Positions 45,882-59,202 of a stretch of DNA of 64,000 bases are shown here, in pieces. A model generated the notes under the pieces. That model searched no databases. It had not been told where the DNA came from and was given only the letters and a program-made list of their open reading frames with translations. The position numbers and the translations under genes were made by a program. The stretch covers positions 1,715,780 to 1,779,779 of the forward strand of contig OX621173.1 of NCBI GenBank assembly GCA_951640195.1, written 5' to 3'. The stretch is from Porpolomopsis calyptriformis. Lineage: Eukaryota > Basidiomycota > Agaricomycetes > Agaricales > Hygrophoraceae. Each line of letters opens with the position of its first letter. The stretch's first letter is position 1.

Positions 45882-48800
45882 TCACTCGTCATATTGAGTG
45901 AGCTGAAATGTCACGAGTCAATATACACCCAATGCTCTCAAGTACACAAATTAAACTCACATCCAGAGTCAATGTCCGAGAGCTGTTCACGTCTTGGTCC
46001 CGGTAAATACCCACAAGCGAATGGCCTCGCTCGTAGAGCGAACCCTTCAAGCTGATGACGATAAATTGGAAATTATCAGAAGCTTGGGTGCGGATGTAGT
46101 TCGCAATCTTCGCCACGTTCGTATTATCCAGTGCCGCGTCTACCTCATCCAAAACAAAGAACGGAGCTGGCTGGAAACTACCAAAATCCGTGTCAAACCT
46201 GTGATCCGTGCAGAGGAGAGAGGCAAACCTGTGGATGGCAAACAAAAGCGCGAGAGCAGCGACCGTTTTCTCGCCACCAGATAATTGTTCCATGTCACGA
46301 AAGCGTTTCATTGGCGGCATCGCGTGATATTTGATACCAGCAGCATAAGGTTCCTGTTCAAAATGATGATGAGATAGACCTGGCTTCATAGTTCTCGAAG
46401 ATTACACACGTCGCTATCCTCCAAACTGAGATAGGCAACTCCTCCCATTGGAGAAGCCTTGCCTTTGGTCAGGTCTTTGTATACCTGATCGATTCGCTCC
46501 GAGATGTGGTTGTACGCCTTGTTGAACAACTCGCATCTTTGCGAACCATCAATCTCGAAAAGAATTGACTGGTACTTATTGACGCACCGTCTGCTCTTGA
46601 CATCGTTAAACTCGTCGCGGGCCGCTTTCGAATCCTTGCGAGCTCTGTCCGCCTCTTTCTCCGTTTCCACTAGCTTCGCTTCGACGTCGTCCAATCTTCT
46701 CAGAGAGTAAGTGGATTATCCCTTCTTTAATACGAGGAATACTGCCTACCGTTCCATAGCTTTCATGTTGGGTGCCATCTTATCTATCTCTTCGCTTAGT
46801 TTGGCTATTGCAGTGTCGAATTCAGCGACAGCATCCGCTGATCCGTCCTGAAATCAAGCAATTGATTCACTGGATGGAATCTGCTGAGTATTACTTACCT
46901 CGCGTTCATCATCATCGAGGCTTCCAAAGTCCACCTCGATGCCGAAGTCCTGGACTTTCCTGGGACGCTGAGAGCCGTGCTCGTCCTCATCGACGTCCAT
47001 AGCAACCTCTTCACGAAGGTTCTAGGTTGATTATTAAGTTTTTGATGCTTAGCGAAGTTGAATGCTTCGCACCTCTTCCATAGGGACATTCTTCAAATTA
47101 CCCTCCAAGAGTGGCAGTTTGATGCCTTCTAGACGGCACTTTCGATAGATTGTGGACCTCGCTAAAGAGAGCTTTTCGATCTCATCGTTCTACAACCAAG
47201 GGGAAATGTCAGCCAATATGCCAGAATCACGGAAGGGAACGAATGGACCATGGATGCGATTTCTTTCAAGGCTTGATCGAGAACTTTTGCCGCCTTCATG
47301 GTTGTGCGTTTGACCTGTTCTACCGTTTTTGTTTTCTCGTCCAGAACTTCCTGCAACTCCTTTAACTCCTCGCGCAGTTCAGAAATAGCGTTTTCAGACT
47401 CGGAGATCTCGTCCTGAGCGACCTGTCTCTGGATTTCAAGTGTTTCCAGTGCCGAGCTTTCCGATTGAACAATTGCCTCTAGGTGGCTCAGCCGCTCACG
47501 AACGGCTTTCAGCTGATCATCCTGCCAAGAAGATCTGCAGAAAAATGAGCCATACGAACAATGTCTCATTCGGGGAAAAGGCATTACTGATGAGTTAAAC
47601 GAGCTATCAAGGTGTCGTAGCGAAGCCTAGCTTCGCTTTCTTCTTGCGCAACCTTGAGCTGGCGTGCCTCGTACTCTCGAATATTTGAGACGTTGATGCG
47701 GCGGCAAAAGGTAGCAAAAACCTCATCCTCAGCCATGTTAATGGTTGATTCCAATTCTCTGATTTTTGCTGTCAGGGAATCATACCTTCCTTGGGTCTGC
47801 GTATGTTGGTGTGAGGATTAAGGTGGAATACACGCAAAGTGAATGACCTTTTTCAGTTCGGGAGACTGCTTCTTTAGTTCTTTGTCCACATGCTTGAGTT
47901 CGTCCCTAATGCCTGTTAGACGGAGGTTGGTAGCAGCCTACCGGTCCAGATGGACAACTCAGAATATGCAATTCGGTTGCAAAGGCGCGAACCCTTACCA
48001 GGTCATCCCGAAGGGCGGTGATGCTAGACTCCAGACGACTGACTTCCGCAAGGAGGTCCTCGTCTACCCTAACACGCGGACGTTGCTTCAAGAGTTCTTG
48101 CAACTGGCTTTTTAATGCATCTCGCGCACGACGCAGACCTAAACCTTTGTCAACGACGCATTTCCCGTGTTAAAATGGTAAATTTACCTTCAACATCTTT
48201 CTCGTCCCACTTCTTCGTGTGATGTGTGCTTCGACCGCCAGTTATGAGCCCACTTTTGTGAATTATTGTTCCTTCTAACGTCACAGCTAAGTCGTTATCA
48301 GCCTTTGTGCCTCTATGGGAAACCTAGAGTGAACAAAATCCAAATACCTTTAACCTCCTGCCCCTTTTCATAACAAATGTACCGTGCCACGTCCATACTA
48401 TCGCAGACGAGAGCGTTTCCACATACGTGATGCATGGCGCGTTCGAGAGCAGGCTCGTACTGGATCACATCGACCGCCAGTCGAGCTCCTTTTGCAAACG
48501 AGCGGAATTTGTCGTTGATGGGTTTGATCTGAATGGTGTCAAGAGGGATGAAAGTTGCTTGCCCGGCTCGTTGATTGCGCATGTACTGTTGGAGGAAGAG
48601 CCTTCGTAATAGATTTTAAATGCTTTTAAAGAAAATTGTTACTTCAATGCAGTCAATTGCGGTCTTCTCCTCGTCGACGACGACAGCATCAATGTTTCGG
48701 CCCAACACGACAGACACAGCAGTTTCATATTTTCGTTGTGTAGGCTTGCATAAATCAACGACTCGCCCGCGAACGCCTACAAAATGGGCACGCTTAGTCA

Positions 48801-50908
48801 ACCGTCTCAAAGAGTCAAGGGTGCTGGCAAATCCACGGACCGGGAAATATCCTCTGCAGATTGTCAAGGGTTTGCTTCAACTTTGCTTCCTTCTCCGACT
48901 CATTTCTGTCTACACCAGCGTGCAACATTTTCTGGTAAACGTCCTGAAGTTTCTCATTCGCCTCCTTCTCAAGTTGTCTGCAAAGTGATAACCGAATGAC
49001 TAGATGAGAGCGAATAGATTAAAAGCGCACGTACGTGATCCTCGCTCTCTCGGATTGCAGGTTATCCAGTTCCTGCTTCATCTTCGCAAGCTCGTCTTCT
49101 AAATTGGCCATCTTGTCCTCCAACTGTACAGACATTACGCGTGAATCCTCCGTCAATAGATATCAGACTGACCTCGTCCTTCTTGCTTCCCTGCGTCGTG
49201 GCATCCTCCGAAAGTGATCCCTTCTTCCGGGCCAATTCTTCCTGTTTTTCACTGAGTTGCGTCAAGATTCTGAGGGTGGTTTTCTCGTCGCGAGAGAGCG
49301 TCTCCAATGATTGGCGCTCGTCTACTGCGAGGACACTCGCTGAAGCTTTTCTGCCCGCATACGATCAGACAATAAAGGAAAACGAGGGGGATTACTCACA
49401 GTTTGCGATATTCCTCAAGACTGTCTTCGCTCAATGACAAATTGATCTGTGACGCCTTCCTCTGCGCTTCTAGAAGTAGAAACCAAACCGTAAGTCCATT
49501 TCCTCTTCACCCGGGGACAGGAAGATGGTAAAATCGTGGTCAGGCAAGAACAAACTTGCCTTGCGCCTCATTAGCCGCTTTCTTGACCTCCGCGAGCTCA
49601 TCACGCAATGCGTCCAAGTCGCGAGCCAGCTTTTCTTCATCTTTTTTGACCTGCTCGCCCGTTCCTTGAGCATGATCGAGTTTCTTGCGCGAGTGAGCAA
49701 TTTTGGCATCGATCTCTACAAGGTCTGGTTTCTGGACGGGGCGTCGTCAAATGGTCAGAACAAGCCAGACGAGAAGCAAAAGACTTACCTTTGCCTCCAG
49801 TGCCTTTTCCGCCTTTTTCACCCTTTTCTCTTTTTGCATGGCGTTCGTCCGAGCTTTCGCCTGCTCGGCTCGAACGTCTTCCAGTGCTCTGTCGTGTGCC
49901 CGCTGTTCTTCGCGTAAGCCTGTCAAAGTCCTGTTCTTCGTACGAATATCCCGTCCATTCTGTTCGATGGACTCCTCGATATGGAACAGTTTGAACAGAA
50001 TGCGGTGAAGGGTAAGGTCGTCCTAGGGTCGAAAGCCGACAAAAGATGAGGGGTAAAGTCCTTTTTCAGGGAGAATGCCAAACTGTACCTTTTTCTGACA
50101 CAACGTCTCGAACCTCTCTGCCTCTCCCTTCTGTTCTTTATACTGTTTGATTTCGCTCGCAATGCCCCTCCGTTTTGTGAAATTGAACGTAGCATTATCG
50201 GTAGCTCGATCCTGCGCCTCCTTTGCCTGCTCATACTCTCCGGAAAGCTCCAGTGAACCGCTTATTTGTTCGATGAGTCGAGACAGTTCACGCGGTGATT
50301 GAGAAGCGACAGCCTCAACATCGCCCTGGAAAACGAGGAAGTTCTTCGCCTTGACGAGAATGTTGTGCGAGATCAGCGCAGCATTGTAGGCGGAATACGT
50401 GACTACTTTCGAGTTCAATCTGTACTCGGAAGCCCCGGTGGTAGATATCCTAGATGCGTTTTTCAACCAAAGGATGTCATGTAATATAGGAACAGGACTG
50501 ACGTGCGTTGAAAACGCCATTCTTTACGTTTCTCATCCTCGTATACGGCGAGAACCCACGCCTTCTTCGCCGTGCCATCGCCATCGCCTTGTACATCATC
50601 ATCCCCATGAGCTGCCCCTGACCCTTCCTCAACGCCACCACCTTTCGCCAGCTTTCTTCCACGATAGACAAGATCTTTCAATTGACTGCTTCGCAATTGG
50701 GCACTCTTTACTCCGAGAACGAAAGATATAGCGTCCATGAGATTCGACTTTCCGGCGCCATTGGGGCCTATAACCGAAGTAAAGCTTCGAAAAGGCCCAA
50801 CTGTCTGATGGCCACTGAGAAACTCGATTAGCACCATTCAACACAGGAACGCGTAAGATCATACCGGTAGGACTTGAAATCACATAACTCAATGCGAACG
50901 AGAGGCAT
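45882..50908 (-). CDS. SMC1: Cohesin subunit SMC1
   Basis: Intron-rich gene on the minus strand. The ATG at 50906-50908 opens [15 protein letters not shown]; a short intron separates it from [11 protein letters not shown]. Walker A is [19 protein letters not shown]. Coiled-coil exons (Glu/Lys/Arg/Leu-rich, about 49.0-50.3 kb and 46.4-48.1 kb) flank a hinge at about 48.3-48.9 kb ([40 protein letters not shown]). The head at the 3' end has the ABC signature [18 protein letters not shown] and Walker [17 protein letters not shown]. The last 21-bp exon (45882-45902) gives LTQYDE. It forms the cohesin ring with SMC3 and a kleisin for sister-chromatid cohesion. Its start lies 73 bp from the stop of the E1 gene. 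An N-terminal acidic insert ([16 protein letters not shown]) sits after the first ATPase block. Confidence 0.93.
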
Positions 50909-50980
50909 CAAGGAAATGGTTGAGACGATTGTCACACTTGTCTCGAAATGCGTAATGAGCACATGACTGTGATTCAGTGA

Positions 50981-53900
50981 CTATTCAAGACCTTCAAACG
51001 CAGCTTCAATCACAGCTTTTTGCTGTTTCGCATACACAATGCCTATGCCGGTCGCAGGGACAGAACTCTCCTTTCTTCCCTTATACACCACACGAGACCC
51101 CTCACCATACCCTAAACCCGCCAGGACAGAATCGATCCTACACCACACATGGGGGTACGCACCCTGATTTCGCGGCTCCTCCTGCAGCCAGACAAAATCC
51201 TTCGCGGAACGGTACCGAACCAGAATCTCCCTCAGCTCAGCGAACGGGAACGGAGACAATTCCTCAATACGGATGAGTGATACCCGGTTGTCGAGGCCAC
51301 GAGCCTCGCGTTCTTTAACGAGGTCGTAATAAATCTTACCGGACAAAAGGACCACTCTCTCAGCTATGGCTTCATTCCGAATCGGATCTCCTATAACAGG
51401 TTGAAAAGAGGTCCCGGGCCCGAGACCGATCAAACTTGATGTAGCCGCCTTTATCATAGCGTTAGTCTCAACTTCCTGATATGACAGATACCGTACCGGC
51501 AACCTCAAGAGCCCTTTTGGTGCCGCAACAACAAGGGGTTTGCGGAAATTCCACTTCATTTGCCGTCTGAGCAAATGGAAATATTGTGCCGGCGTAGTCG
51601 GAAAAACGACATGCATATTGACGTTGGCTATCGGTTCCTCCTCGGTGAAGGTATATCGGTCATTGGATAGCTAGAAGCGATAGACAATAAGACACCTGCA
51701 TCTCCATTGATTCGCAAATGACAAACCTGAAGCATCCTCTCCAGACGAGATGAGGAATGCTCTGGTCCCGCACCATCCAACCCATGAGGAAGCAAGAGAA
51801 CGATCCCGCTTTGCTTCAGCCATTTTGCTTGATGAAATCTATCAGTAAATCATAAGCATGAGGGAGAGAGAAACCTACTCTCCGAGGATGAGATAAAGGT
51901 ATCAATAATAATCTATCCACAAAGGGTGTTAATGAGAATGTATCGCAGCCTAAGATGCGCGAGCATACTTGAGCCCCATTGAAAAAATCCCCAAACTGTC
52001 AACCATGATTGTTACTCTCGTTGGATACACATTAGCTTCGTCTTACCTGAGCTTCCCATATCGCTAATAAATTGGGCCGCTCCCAGCTTGCGCCATACTC
52101 GAACTAAAATATAAAAACTAAAATCAGCTTCGGTCAATTCAGGAAAAATTCTAACATTACTCACACCGAGGACCGCCATCTCATTCAACGAACCTAAATC
52201 ACCAAGTTCAGAGAAATTGAAAGGTGAATCTCACACAACATACTATTCGCTAGCTCAAGCTTCCCCTCCGAATGTAGCGCGATATTGAGAGGTACGGTGG
52301 TAACTTCAGTTTTCTGGTCCACCAGCATGGCATGGCTATACCAAGATCGTCAGAATTTACAGAGGATATCAGTCCACAACCACCAGACATACCGGTGGCT
52401 AAATGTCCCTCGTCCGACATCCTGCCCCGATATCCTCACGTCATAGCCCTCAAGCATGAGTGAGCCAAACGCCATGGCCTAAAGTGCATCATCCCGTGAG
52501 AAACCCGCAGATTCATTCTACCATGATGAATCTATATAGACCTCAGCAGTCGCCCAATCCAAACCTTTGCCAGACTCGATGCTCTGCAGACGGTGCTTGA
52601 CATGTCGTTGCAGTCGGGGGTGTACCTCCTGCAGGAATCATCAACGAAATACTTCAAGTTGGAACCTGTGTGCTTACAAAACCCTCCGGCACAGTGACAC
52701 TAGCTTGGCCCACTTTCCGCAACACATCAATCGCAACACTGGTGATAGGGCTCCTGACAGCTTCAGTGCTAGCGGGCCACACCATCCCACTCCACTGCTT
52801 TTGTAACGTGTTGATGGTAGGCCCGTATGTACCAGCTTGCAAAAGATGGCTTTCGAGATATGCCTTGTGAGCCTTGCGAACGTTTGCTGCGTCCTCTTTC
52901 GTGAGTGCATCTTCGGCCTACATTCAAACAGGATGAGTACGCATCAGGTCAGGAATGTTCGTAGACGAACTATTAGCTTCTCCTCGTATAGTTGGGGTAC
53001 TGAGTGTCTCGAACGAATCTTCTGGTACATAAGAGGTTGCGTGAATGAGGGTTCATCAAGCTCGTTGTGTCCCCTAAAACCATATTCAGGACATATCATC
53101 TGAATATAAAAGCACAAACCATCTTCGATACACCAACAAGTCAATGATGATATCCTGCAAGCTGATAAGATCGCTTTCTGCAGAAGGTGGGCAGACGCAT
53201 ACCTTTCGGAAATAGTCACGATATTTGAAGGCCACATCCACTGCCCGAACGACATCTGCAAAGTGGACCATCTCCGAGTTCAAAGGCCGCCGTTAATGAG
53301 AACAGTTGTGTAACAGTTACCTTCCGGGTGGTCTCCATTGACATGCAATACCGGTGCATTGATCATCTTGCCAACATCAGAACAATACAGGGAAGAACGA
53401 GCATTTGAGGCCGGCGTTGTGTATCCAATGCTAGTGAACAAATCATCAAGATCGAAAGGAAAAAAAAAAAAAACGATAGTGCACTAACTTATTGCTGTGA
53501 ACATTTCCAGAGCGGATGAGATTGTCACTGCAGATCCAAACGGCAGGAAACTATATGACATACTCCACAACAATATGCACACTTCCCCCACTCGTGAAAT
53601 GCGGCAAATTGCCTATCTCAATATTCATCGCGGAACACTTTCAGAACTTGAAGGAAACCGCTTACTCAACCCTAAACCTTCCATGATGACCCCTTGGCCT
53701 GTGAAACTAGCGTCCCCGTGTAGTTGGACGCACATCACCTTATCGCCAAGCTTGCAGTCCCTCGGGGAAGTCTTGAGCAGGGAATATTGCTTTGCGCGAG
53801 TTTTACCAAGGGCGACCGGATTGACAGCCTCTAAGAAGATCAGTCCAATGGCATCAATTGAGAACACATTGTGTTAATGAGACATCGTAACATGCACACC

Positions 53901-55007
53901 TAGGTGCGATGGATTTGGCAGAAGAGAAACTTTGAGTGGATGTTGCGACTCTTCATATGATATGACAGGCGAAGCGACTAAAAAAGATAACGAGTTTTGG
54001 CCCTTCATTGGACGTGTACCGACTGACCAAGATGACTGAGAACATCGCCTTCGGCACCAAACTCATCAGGAACCTCTGCTCCTCCTTTGATTTTGTGAAA
54101 GAGAGCGGTCGGCGAATATTGCAAGAGTTCCGTGAGGAGGTTAAGACGGCCACGATGAGGCATGGCGATAACGATATGTTGAATTCCCGCTGTCATTTAA
54201 ATAAACCGTTACACGAACTGACATGATTTATACACTGGTGAGACTGACCTCGAGAGGCTACTTTAAAAAGGGAGTCGAGTGCAGGCAACAAGGACTCTCC
54301 TCCTTCCAAGCCATATCGTTTGAGATTAGGGAATTTAATCTGGAGAAAATTGTCGAATATCTCGCTGCGAGCGAGCAGACCGTGGATATGCCTCTTCTCG
54401 TGATCGGGAAGTGAAGGGGCCTGGGATGGTGGGGGGTATTGAGACTCGAGCAAGTGAGAGAACCAAAGTCGTTCGGTCTTCGAGGGAGAGTGCATGTACT
54501 CATAAGCGATACATCCAACGTAGACAGAGCGGAGGTGACGAGTGATATCGCTCAACGTCCACCACAAGCTATCAGAGTCGACACCACTGGGTGCAACACC
54601 CACTGGTTTGGTCCAAATGATACCGTCCACATTGTATTTCTTTGTCGCGTCGATAAGACCGTAACGGGCAGGATCCAACGCAGCAACCTCCTCGCGTTGT
54701 AAGATATCCAAAGGATCTATGCGGGCCGCGCGGTGGCCGTGGGTACGCAAAGAATCGACATAGCGCAGGAGGGGGGCATTCTTAGTCCGATTTTCCAATT
54801 GCTCAGGGGTGTCTAGCAAAATGATTCATCGTTAACACGGATTGCTGAGACAAACTCCACGAATTTTCGGTGATCACCAAAAAAAAAACGCTTACAGTCA
54901 GGGAGGACAAACTCGCGCGGTTTGCGAAAACCAAAAGACTCGTCGTGGTAAGTCCGGACTAACGATGTCCTGGTAAGGTCTCTCAGGAGGCGAGAAGATT
55001 TGAGCAT
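50981..55007 (-). CDS. DHTKD1-like 2-oxoacid dehydrogenase E1 (mitochondrial)
   Basis: Intron-rich minus-strand gene from the ATG at 55007 ([20 protein letters not shown], an Arg-rich mitochondrial-type presequence) to the TAG at 50981-50983 (AAFEGLE). Key segments: [54 protein letters not shown] (cofactor site region), a [19 protein letters not shown] block, [40 protein letters not shown], and at the end [18 protein letters not shown] with [16 protein letters not shown]. Thiamine-diphosphate E1 of the 2-oxoglutarate/2-oxoadipate dehydrogenase family. The short N-terminus with [14 protein letters not shown] points to the DHTKD1 (2-oxoadipate, lysine degradation) branch rather than KGD1. Several internal splice sites were not resolved. 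Confidence 0.88.
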
Positions 55008-55144
55008 TCTTGGCGGAGTACGCGTCGAGACAGATTGAGGTGACTATAACGAGGCTAGCCTTCGGAAGGAGCAAGACGAGAGGGGCGGACGTCTCAAGCT
55101 CAAGCTCAAGATCCATCCAGTCTGGTCCGATTCAAGGTCACGGC

Positions 55145-55169
55145 AAAAAAAAAAAAAAAAAAAAAAAAA
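55145..55169. repeat. 25-base poly(A) run
   Basis: Uninterrupted A25 (T25 on the minus strand), about 140 bp upstream of the E1 start. Poly(dA:dT) tracts often exclude nucleosomes at fungal promoters; sequencing length error is possible. From here to the MIOX stop at 55478 no gene is seen. Confidence 0.85.
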
Positions 55170-55477
55170 TTACTCAACGGACATCAGATTGAAAAGGGTT
55201 CAGCACACAATCACGACCGATATTTGAAAAAATAGTGCCGACTCTGAGAAAGCACAGTGGCGGCGGACGTGAGATGAGACAGGACTCCGTCGCGTGTTTG
55301 AGATGAAATAGAAAATGGGTATTGCACGGAAAGGAGGTATGGCGTGTAGGTTGCCTATCTAACAGTCTATGTCTACGTAGTCCATGTACCTCTATATCTA
55401 CAAGAATCTACCGTGAAGCCAAAAAAAAAAAATAGCATCGGAAAGCGAATGTACGAAAGCGAGAAGAAAGATCTACA

Positions 55478-56726
55478 TTACCACTCAAGGAGCGAGGGAA
55501 AGAATTTAGAGATGAGATTTTCGTAGTAGGGTCTCAACCTGATTGGGTCACAAGGCTCGTCACTTTTGCTGTACAGATCATAGGGGTTGAAGGCCCGGAC
55601 GGCGGCCAGGCTTTCCGCGTCCTGTTCGTTGGTGAGGTGCGAATACGCGTTTTCCCTGTGCCAGCTAGGTTACGAGTGAGCGGGATAGCTGGGCGGAGAA
55701 CGGAATCAAACTTACGGGTAGAAGCTGTGGTATCGGATCATCGCCAACGCTTCGGGAGGGAGGGTGCTCTGGTCTTTGAAGACGTGATAAAGGTACTGTT
55801 TGTGTCCCGTTAGAATGTCAACTAACAAGGGCGGATTCGCGAGACGTACCTCGTCGTGGCCCCAAGAAAGGATCAACTCGTCTAGCCCACAATGAGGCTC
55901 GTAGATGCCGTACTGGGAACTGTACAGAGGGTCGTGCGAATCAGGGTTGCCGGCGAAAGTTTCGTGCAGGATGATTTTATCGGAAAATCGACAGCCGATG
56001 ACAAAGGTGTCCTAGATAGCGCGTAAGGAGAGATTTCCGGTAAAGAGTGATCGAACTCACGCCGACGACGTCCCATTGACCCTGGGATCCGAACATGAAG
56101 AGCAGCTTTCCGAGATCGTGCACCAAACCGGTTACCTGGCGAACGTGAGCAAAACGGGAGGTGAGGATGCAGCGCCGGCACGATACCTGCATCCATTCCG
56201 GTTTCTCGTCCCGTCGGATGGCCTCAGCCGTCTGCAAAAGATGTTCGATCTGCGAAACCGAGGTCTGTCGGATTAATCGGTCAGCGTCAGTTGCAGACAA
56301 GTATCGGTCGCGCTCACGTCGGGATCTGAATCGTCGACGAGGGTGTTGAGCATCTCCATGGCTTCCCAGACGCCCATGCGAACTTTTGGCCTGTTCTTGA
56401 AATCGATGCGAGCTTGGACGTTGAACGCGATTGTCTGCTTCTCTGTAACAGGTGTGAGTTGAGGTGTGCAGAAGAAGGGTGTGTTCGACGTACCATGCTG
56501 CTCTTTGTAAAAGGATTTGACGCGATCGCACGCGTCTGAGTACTGTCGGAACTGGGTCTTGTCCTTCCCTTGGTCAAACTGGGATTGGTCGTCCCACAGA
56601 CTCGCTTTGAGGACGTTGACTGAATAACGCGTGAGTAAGAGAGTAAAAAGATGGCGAAAAGGACACACCCTCGTCAACGGCGTCAGAGGTCTCCTCCAGA
56701 CAATGACCGAGAGCGACGGGAGACAT
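55478..56726 (-). CDS. Inositol oxygenase (MIOX)
   Basis: Eight exons (minus): 56669-56726, 56494-56619, 56318-56442, 56187-56264, 56061-56135, 55850-56011, 55716-55795 and 55478-55664, in total 296 residues with all phases consistent. Iron-binding HD-type fold motifs: [18 protein letters not shown] (HD pair), [30 protein letters not shown] (HDEYLY) and [20 protein letters not shown]; also [20 protein letters not shown]. It converts myo-inositol to D-glucuronate with a di-iron centre and O2. Length and motif order match MIOX. It is transcribed towards the E1 gene with no sign of co-regulation. Confidence 0.93.
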
Positions 56727-57262
56727 GGGGTGAAAGAAGTGGTACGAGAAGTGGCGGATGGGTGGGTTTGATGGAGTGGTTCGACATATAAATACACCAT
56801 CCGAACGGGTTTCATCGTTAGCCTAGGAATCTATCGTTCCTTCGGGAATATTGGCGAACGGGGAATGGTCTTCCGCTTAGAGGCGATCTGATTTGATGTC
56901 ACGGTTTTTCAAGATAATTCCAAAGCGACGGCGCTACACCCCTGTGCTAAGGCTTACAGCATTCCAGACCAGAGTGGCCCTGCACCTTACGACACAGGGT
57001 TATCTCTTTTTTTGTGCTCGCAATGCATCCGTCGTTTGATAACACGGCGAATCAAATAACTCATGAATCTATCGGGTAAAGGCGGTCCAGATCGGTGTGA
57101 AAAATCTTTTACTTTGCCCCGCGCGGTGCTTTGAGCTCTCTCGTCTTGGATTCATATGACATATACTAATGGGTGAACATGATAACATGCGGTGATCCAA
57201 ACTATGCCGTCGTAGACCTTCATTCCTTTGTTAGCCCCATTGTTCATAATTCCGAGTGAAAC
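56727..57262. other. Intergenic, MIOX upstream and eS6 downstream
   Basis: About 540 bp containing the MIOX promoter and the 3' end of the eS6 gene. No reading frame or repeat of note was seen. Confidence 0.6.
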
Positions 57263-58175
57263 CTACTTGTGTGACGCCTTGAGCGCAGCAACCTTGGCCT
57301 TTTTCTCTGCAACCCGCTTCGCCAGTAGCGCGCTATGTCATAATCAGTGCCAACAAACAAGTCTGATGAGCAGGCAAACGTACTCAAACTCAGATTTCTG
57401 CTCTTTTTGACGCTCCAACTTGCGACGTTTGAGAGAATGCAAGTGACGGCGACGTTGCAGACGCACGGGCGTAACCAGTCGCTGAATTTTAGGTCTGCCG
57501 TGAATCAGCATCACTATCGAAAAAGATGGGTAATAAACACCTACGCCTTCGTATACGGCTTAGCGTCCTCCTTCTTCTTGCTCGTCACCTGCCGTCTAAC
57601 AACATATTTCCTCACATCATCCTCTTTCGACAAATTGAAAAACTTTCTGATCTTCGTCGCCCTCTTCGGTCCGAGCCGCTTGGGCAAGATATTATCCGTC
57701 AACCCAGGAATCTCATTCTCTCCCTGCTTGATGACAACCAAAGACAGAACGCCAATCTCCGGTCCCACAATGCAGCCGCGAACCGACTTGCGCCTGCGCT
57801 CACCGTCCCGGCGCGGGCGGTAACACGAGTGACCGTCAGAAAGGAGAAGCCTCACGCGGTTAGGTGCGAGAATGCCTTGCTTCATAGGGAACCCTTGTTT
57901 GTCATTTCCGCCGGTGATACGGAAAATGTAACCCTTCCATTCGTCACCGAGAAAGTCGGCAGGAAGTTCTTGTGCCATTCTCTTGTCATAAAAGACTCGC
58001 CTGGGAACGAACATGAGAGACAAGTAAGCGCAAGGGGACCGACTGTTCGCGTACACTTTCTTCTCATCATCAATGTCGATGAGTTTTTGTTGCCCAGTCG
58101 CCGGACCTGCGTTCCAAATCAGAAACACTGCCAGTCGCGATGTATTAAAAACGCACAAGCAATATTCAGTTTCAT
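57263..58175 (-). CDS. RPS6: 40S ribosomal protein S6 (eS6)
   Basis: Five exons (minus): 58157-58175, 58055-58106, 57545-58000, 57384-57494 and 57263-57332, in total 235 residues. It begins [20 protein letters not shown]; the first exon is only 19 nt. Typical blocks: [100 protein letters not shown], and a basic tail [16 protein letters not shown]. The Cys at residue 7, where most eS6 proteins have Asn, depends on the splice choice at exons 1 and 2. Small-subunit protein, a target of growth-linked phosphorylation in eukaryotes. Confidence 0.95.
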
Positions 58176-58345
58176 GCTAAAAAAATTGAGTTAACAACGT
58201 CCACCTTGAAGATGAGCCGACTTGAGGATTAGACTAAGCAACGACAAACATTCGACAAATAAGGTTTAGAACTGTACAGTCCATCCAACGCCACACATTT
58301 AGCACCTTCCTTCATCTCTCCCTCCTCACCACACTCACACTCACA
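58176..58345. promoter_or_regulatory. 170-bp divergent promoter between eS6 and uS15
   Basis: Two ribosomal protein genes start back to back with only 170 bp between the ATGs. Pyrimidine-rich tracts near the uS15 start (ttccttcatctctccctcct) resemble ribosomal protein gene start regions. Shared regulation is inferred. Confidence 0.65.
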
Positions 58346-58959
58346 ATGGGTCGTATGCACGCTCCCGGAAAGGGCATTTGTACGTATCCCATCATCTCTC
58401 TCTCCCACACCGTCTCACCCCACCACCACCAGCGTCCTCCGCTCTTCCATACCGCCGAGCACCCCCAACCTGGCTCAAAACCACCCCCGAAGACGTCGTC
58501 GAACACATCATCAAGCTCGCCCGAAAGGGCCTCACCCCCTCCCAAATCGGCGTCACACTCCGCGACTCGCACGGTATCCCCCAAGTTCGCTTCGTCACCG
58601 GCAACAAGATCCTTCGTATTTTAAAATCCCAAGGTGCCCATTACCCCTCTCGAATTTTTCAACTCCTCACTCCCTGATGATATTTTTTATGATAATTTTT
58701 TTATATCCTCCCACATCTACCTTTTTGTTTGGGGATAGGATTGGCACCGTCCATCCCTGAGGACCTCTGGCACCTCATCAAAAAGGCGGTTGCAGTGCGC
58801 AAGCACTTAGAGACGAACAGGAAAGACAAAGACTCCAAATTCCGCTTGATCTTGATCGAGTCGCGTATCCATCGCCTCGCCCGTTATTACAAGACCAAGC
58901 AGCAGATCCCCCCGACCTTCAAGTACGATTCGGCCACTGCCTCGACACTCATTGCATAA
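58346..58959 (+). CDS. RPS13: 40S ribosomal protein S13 (uS15)
   Basis: Exons 58346-58379, 58433-58633 and 58739-58959 give 151 residues, the standard length of eukaryotic uS15. Read-out: [99 protein letters not shown], ending STLIA. The 3' part of exon 3 and the 3' UTR are copied at 61967-62200, which marks the start of the NLR G/H duplication unit. Essential small-subunit protein. Confidence 0.96.
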
Positions 58960-59202
58960 TCGTCACGGTGCTGTCGTTGAGGCTGTGGGAGATGTCACTA
59001 TGCTTGTACATCCGCCAAGCTGATATTTCAATAAAAATCTTATGCATAAACTGAGGGCAACTCGGCTGTAAAACGTAATTGTCCATGACACCGTCTTCGT
59101 AATTTGTGAAATGGATTAGTCCGCGTGGGATTTGATAAAATACTGCTTCCTCAGTTTGGGCGTCTATCGCATTATCTCTTTCTAACCACCATCACCTTCA
59201 TC

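Noticed and set aside
53461..53473. A-run inside the E1 gene as evidence of a retroposed gene
   Set aside because: It lies in an intron of an intron-rich gene, so retroposition is not supported.
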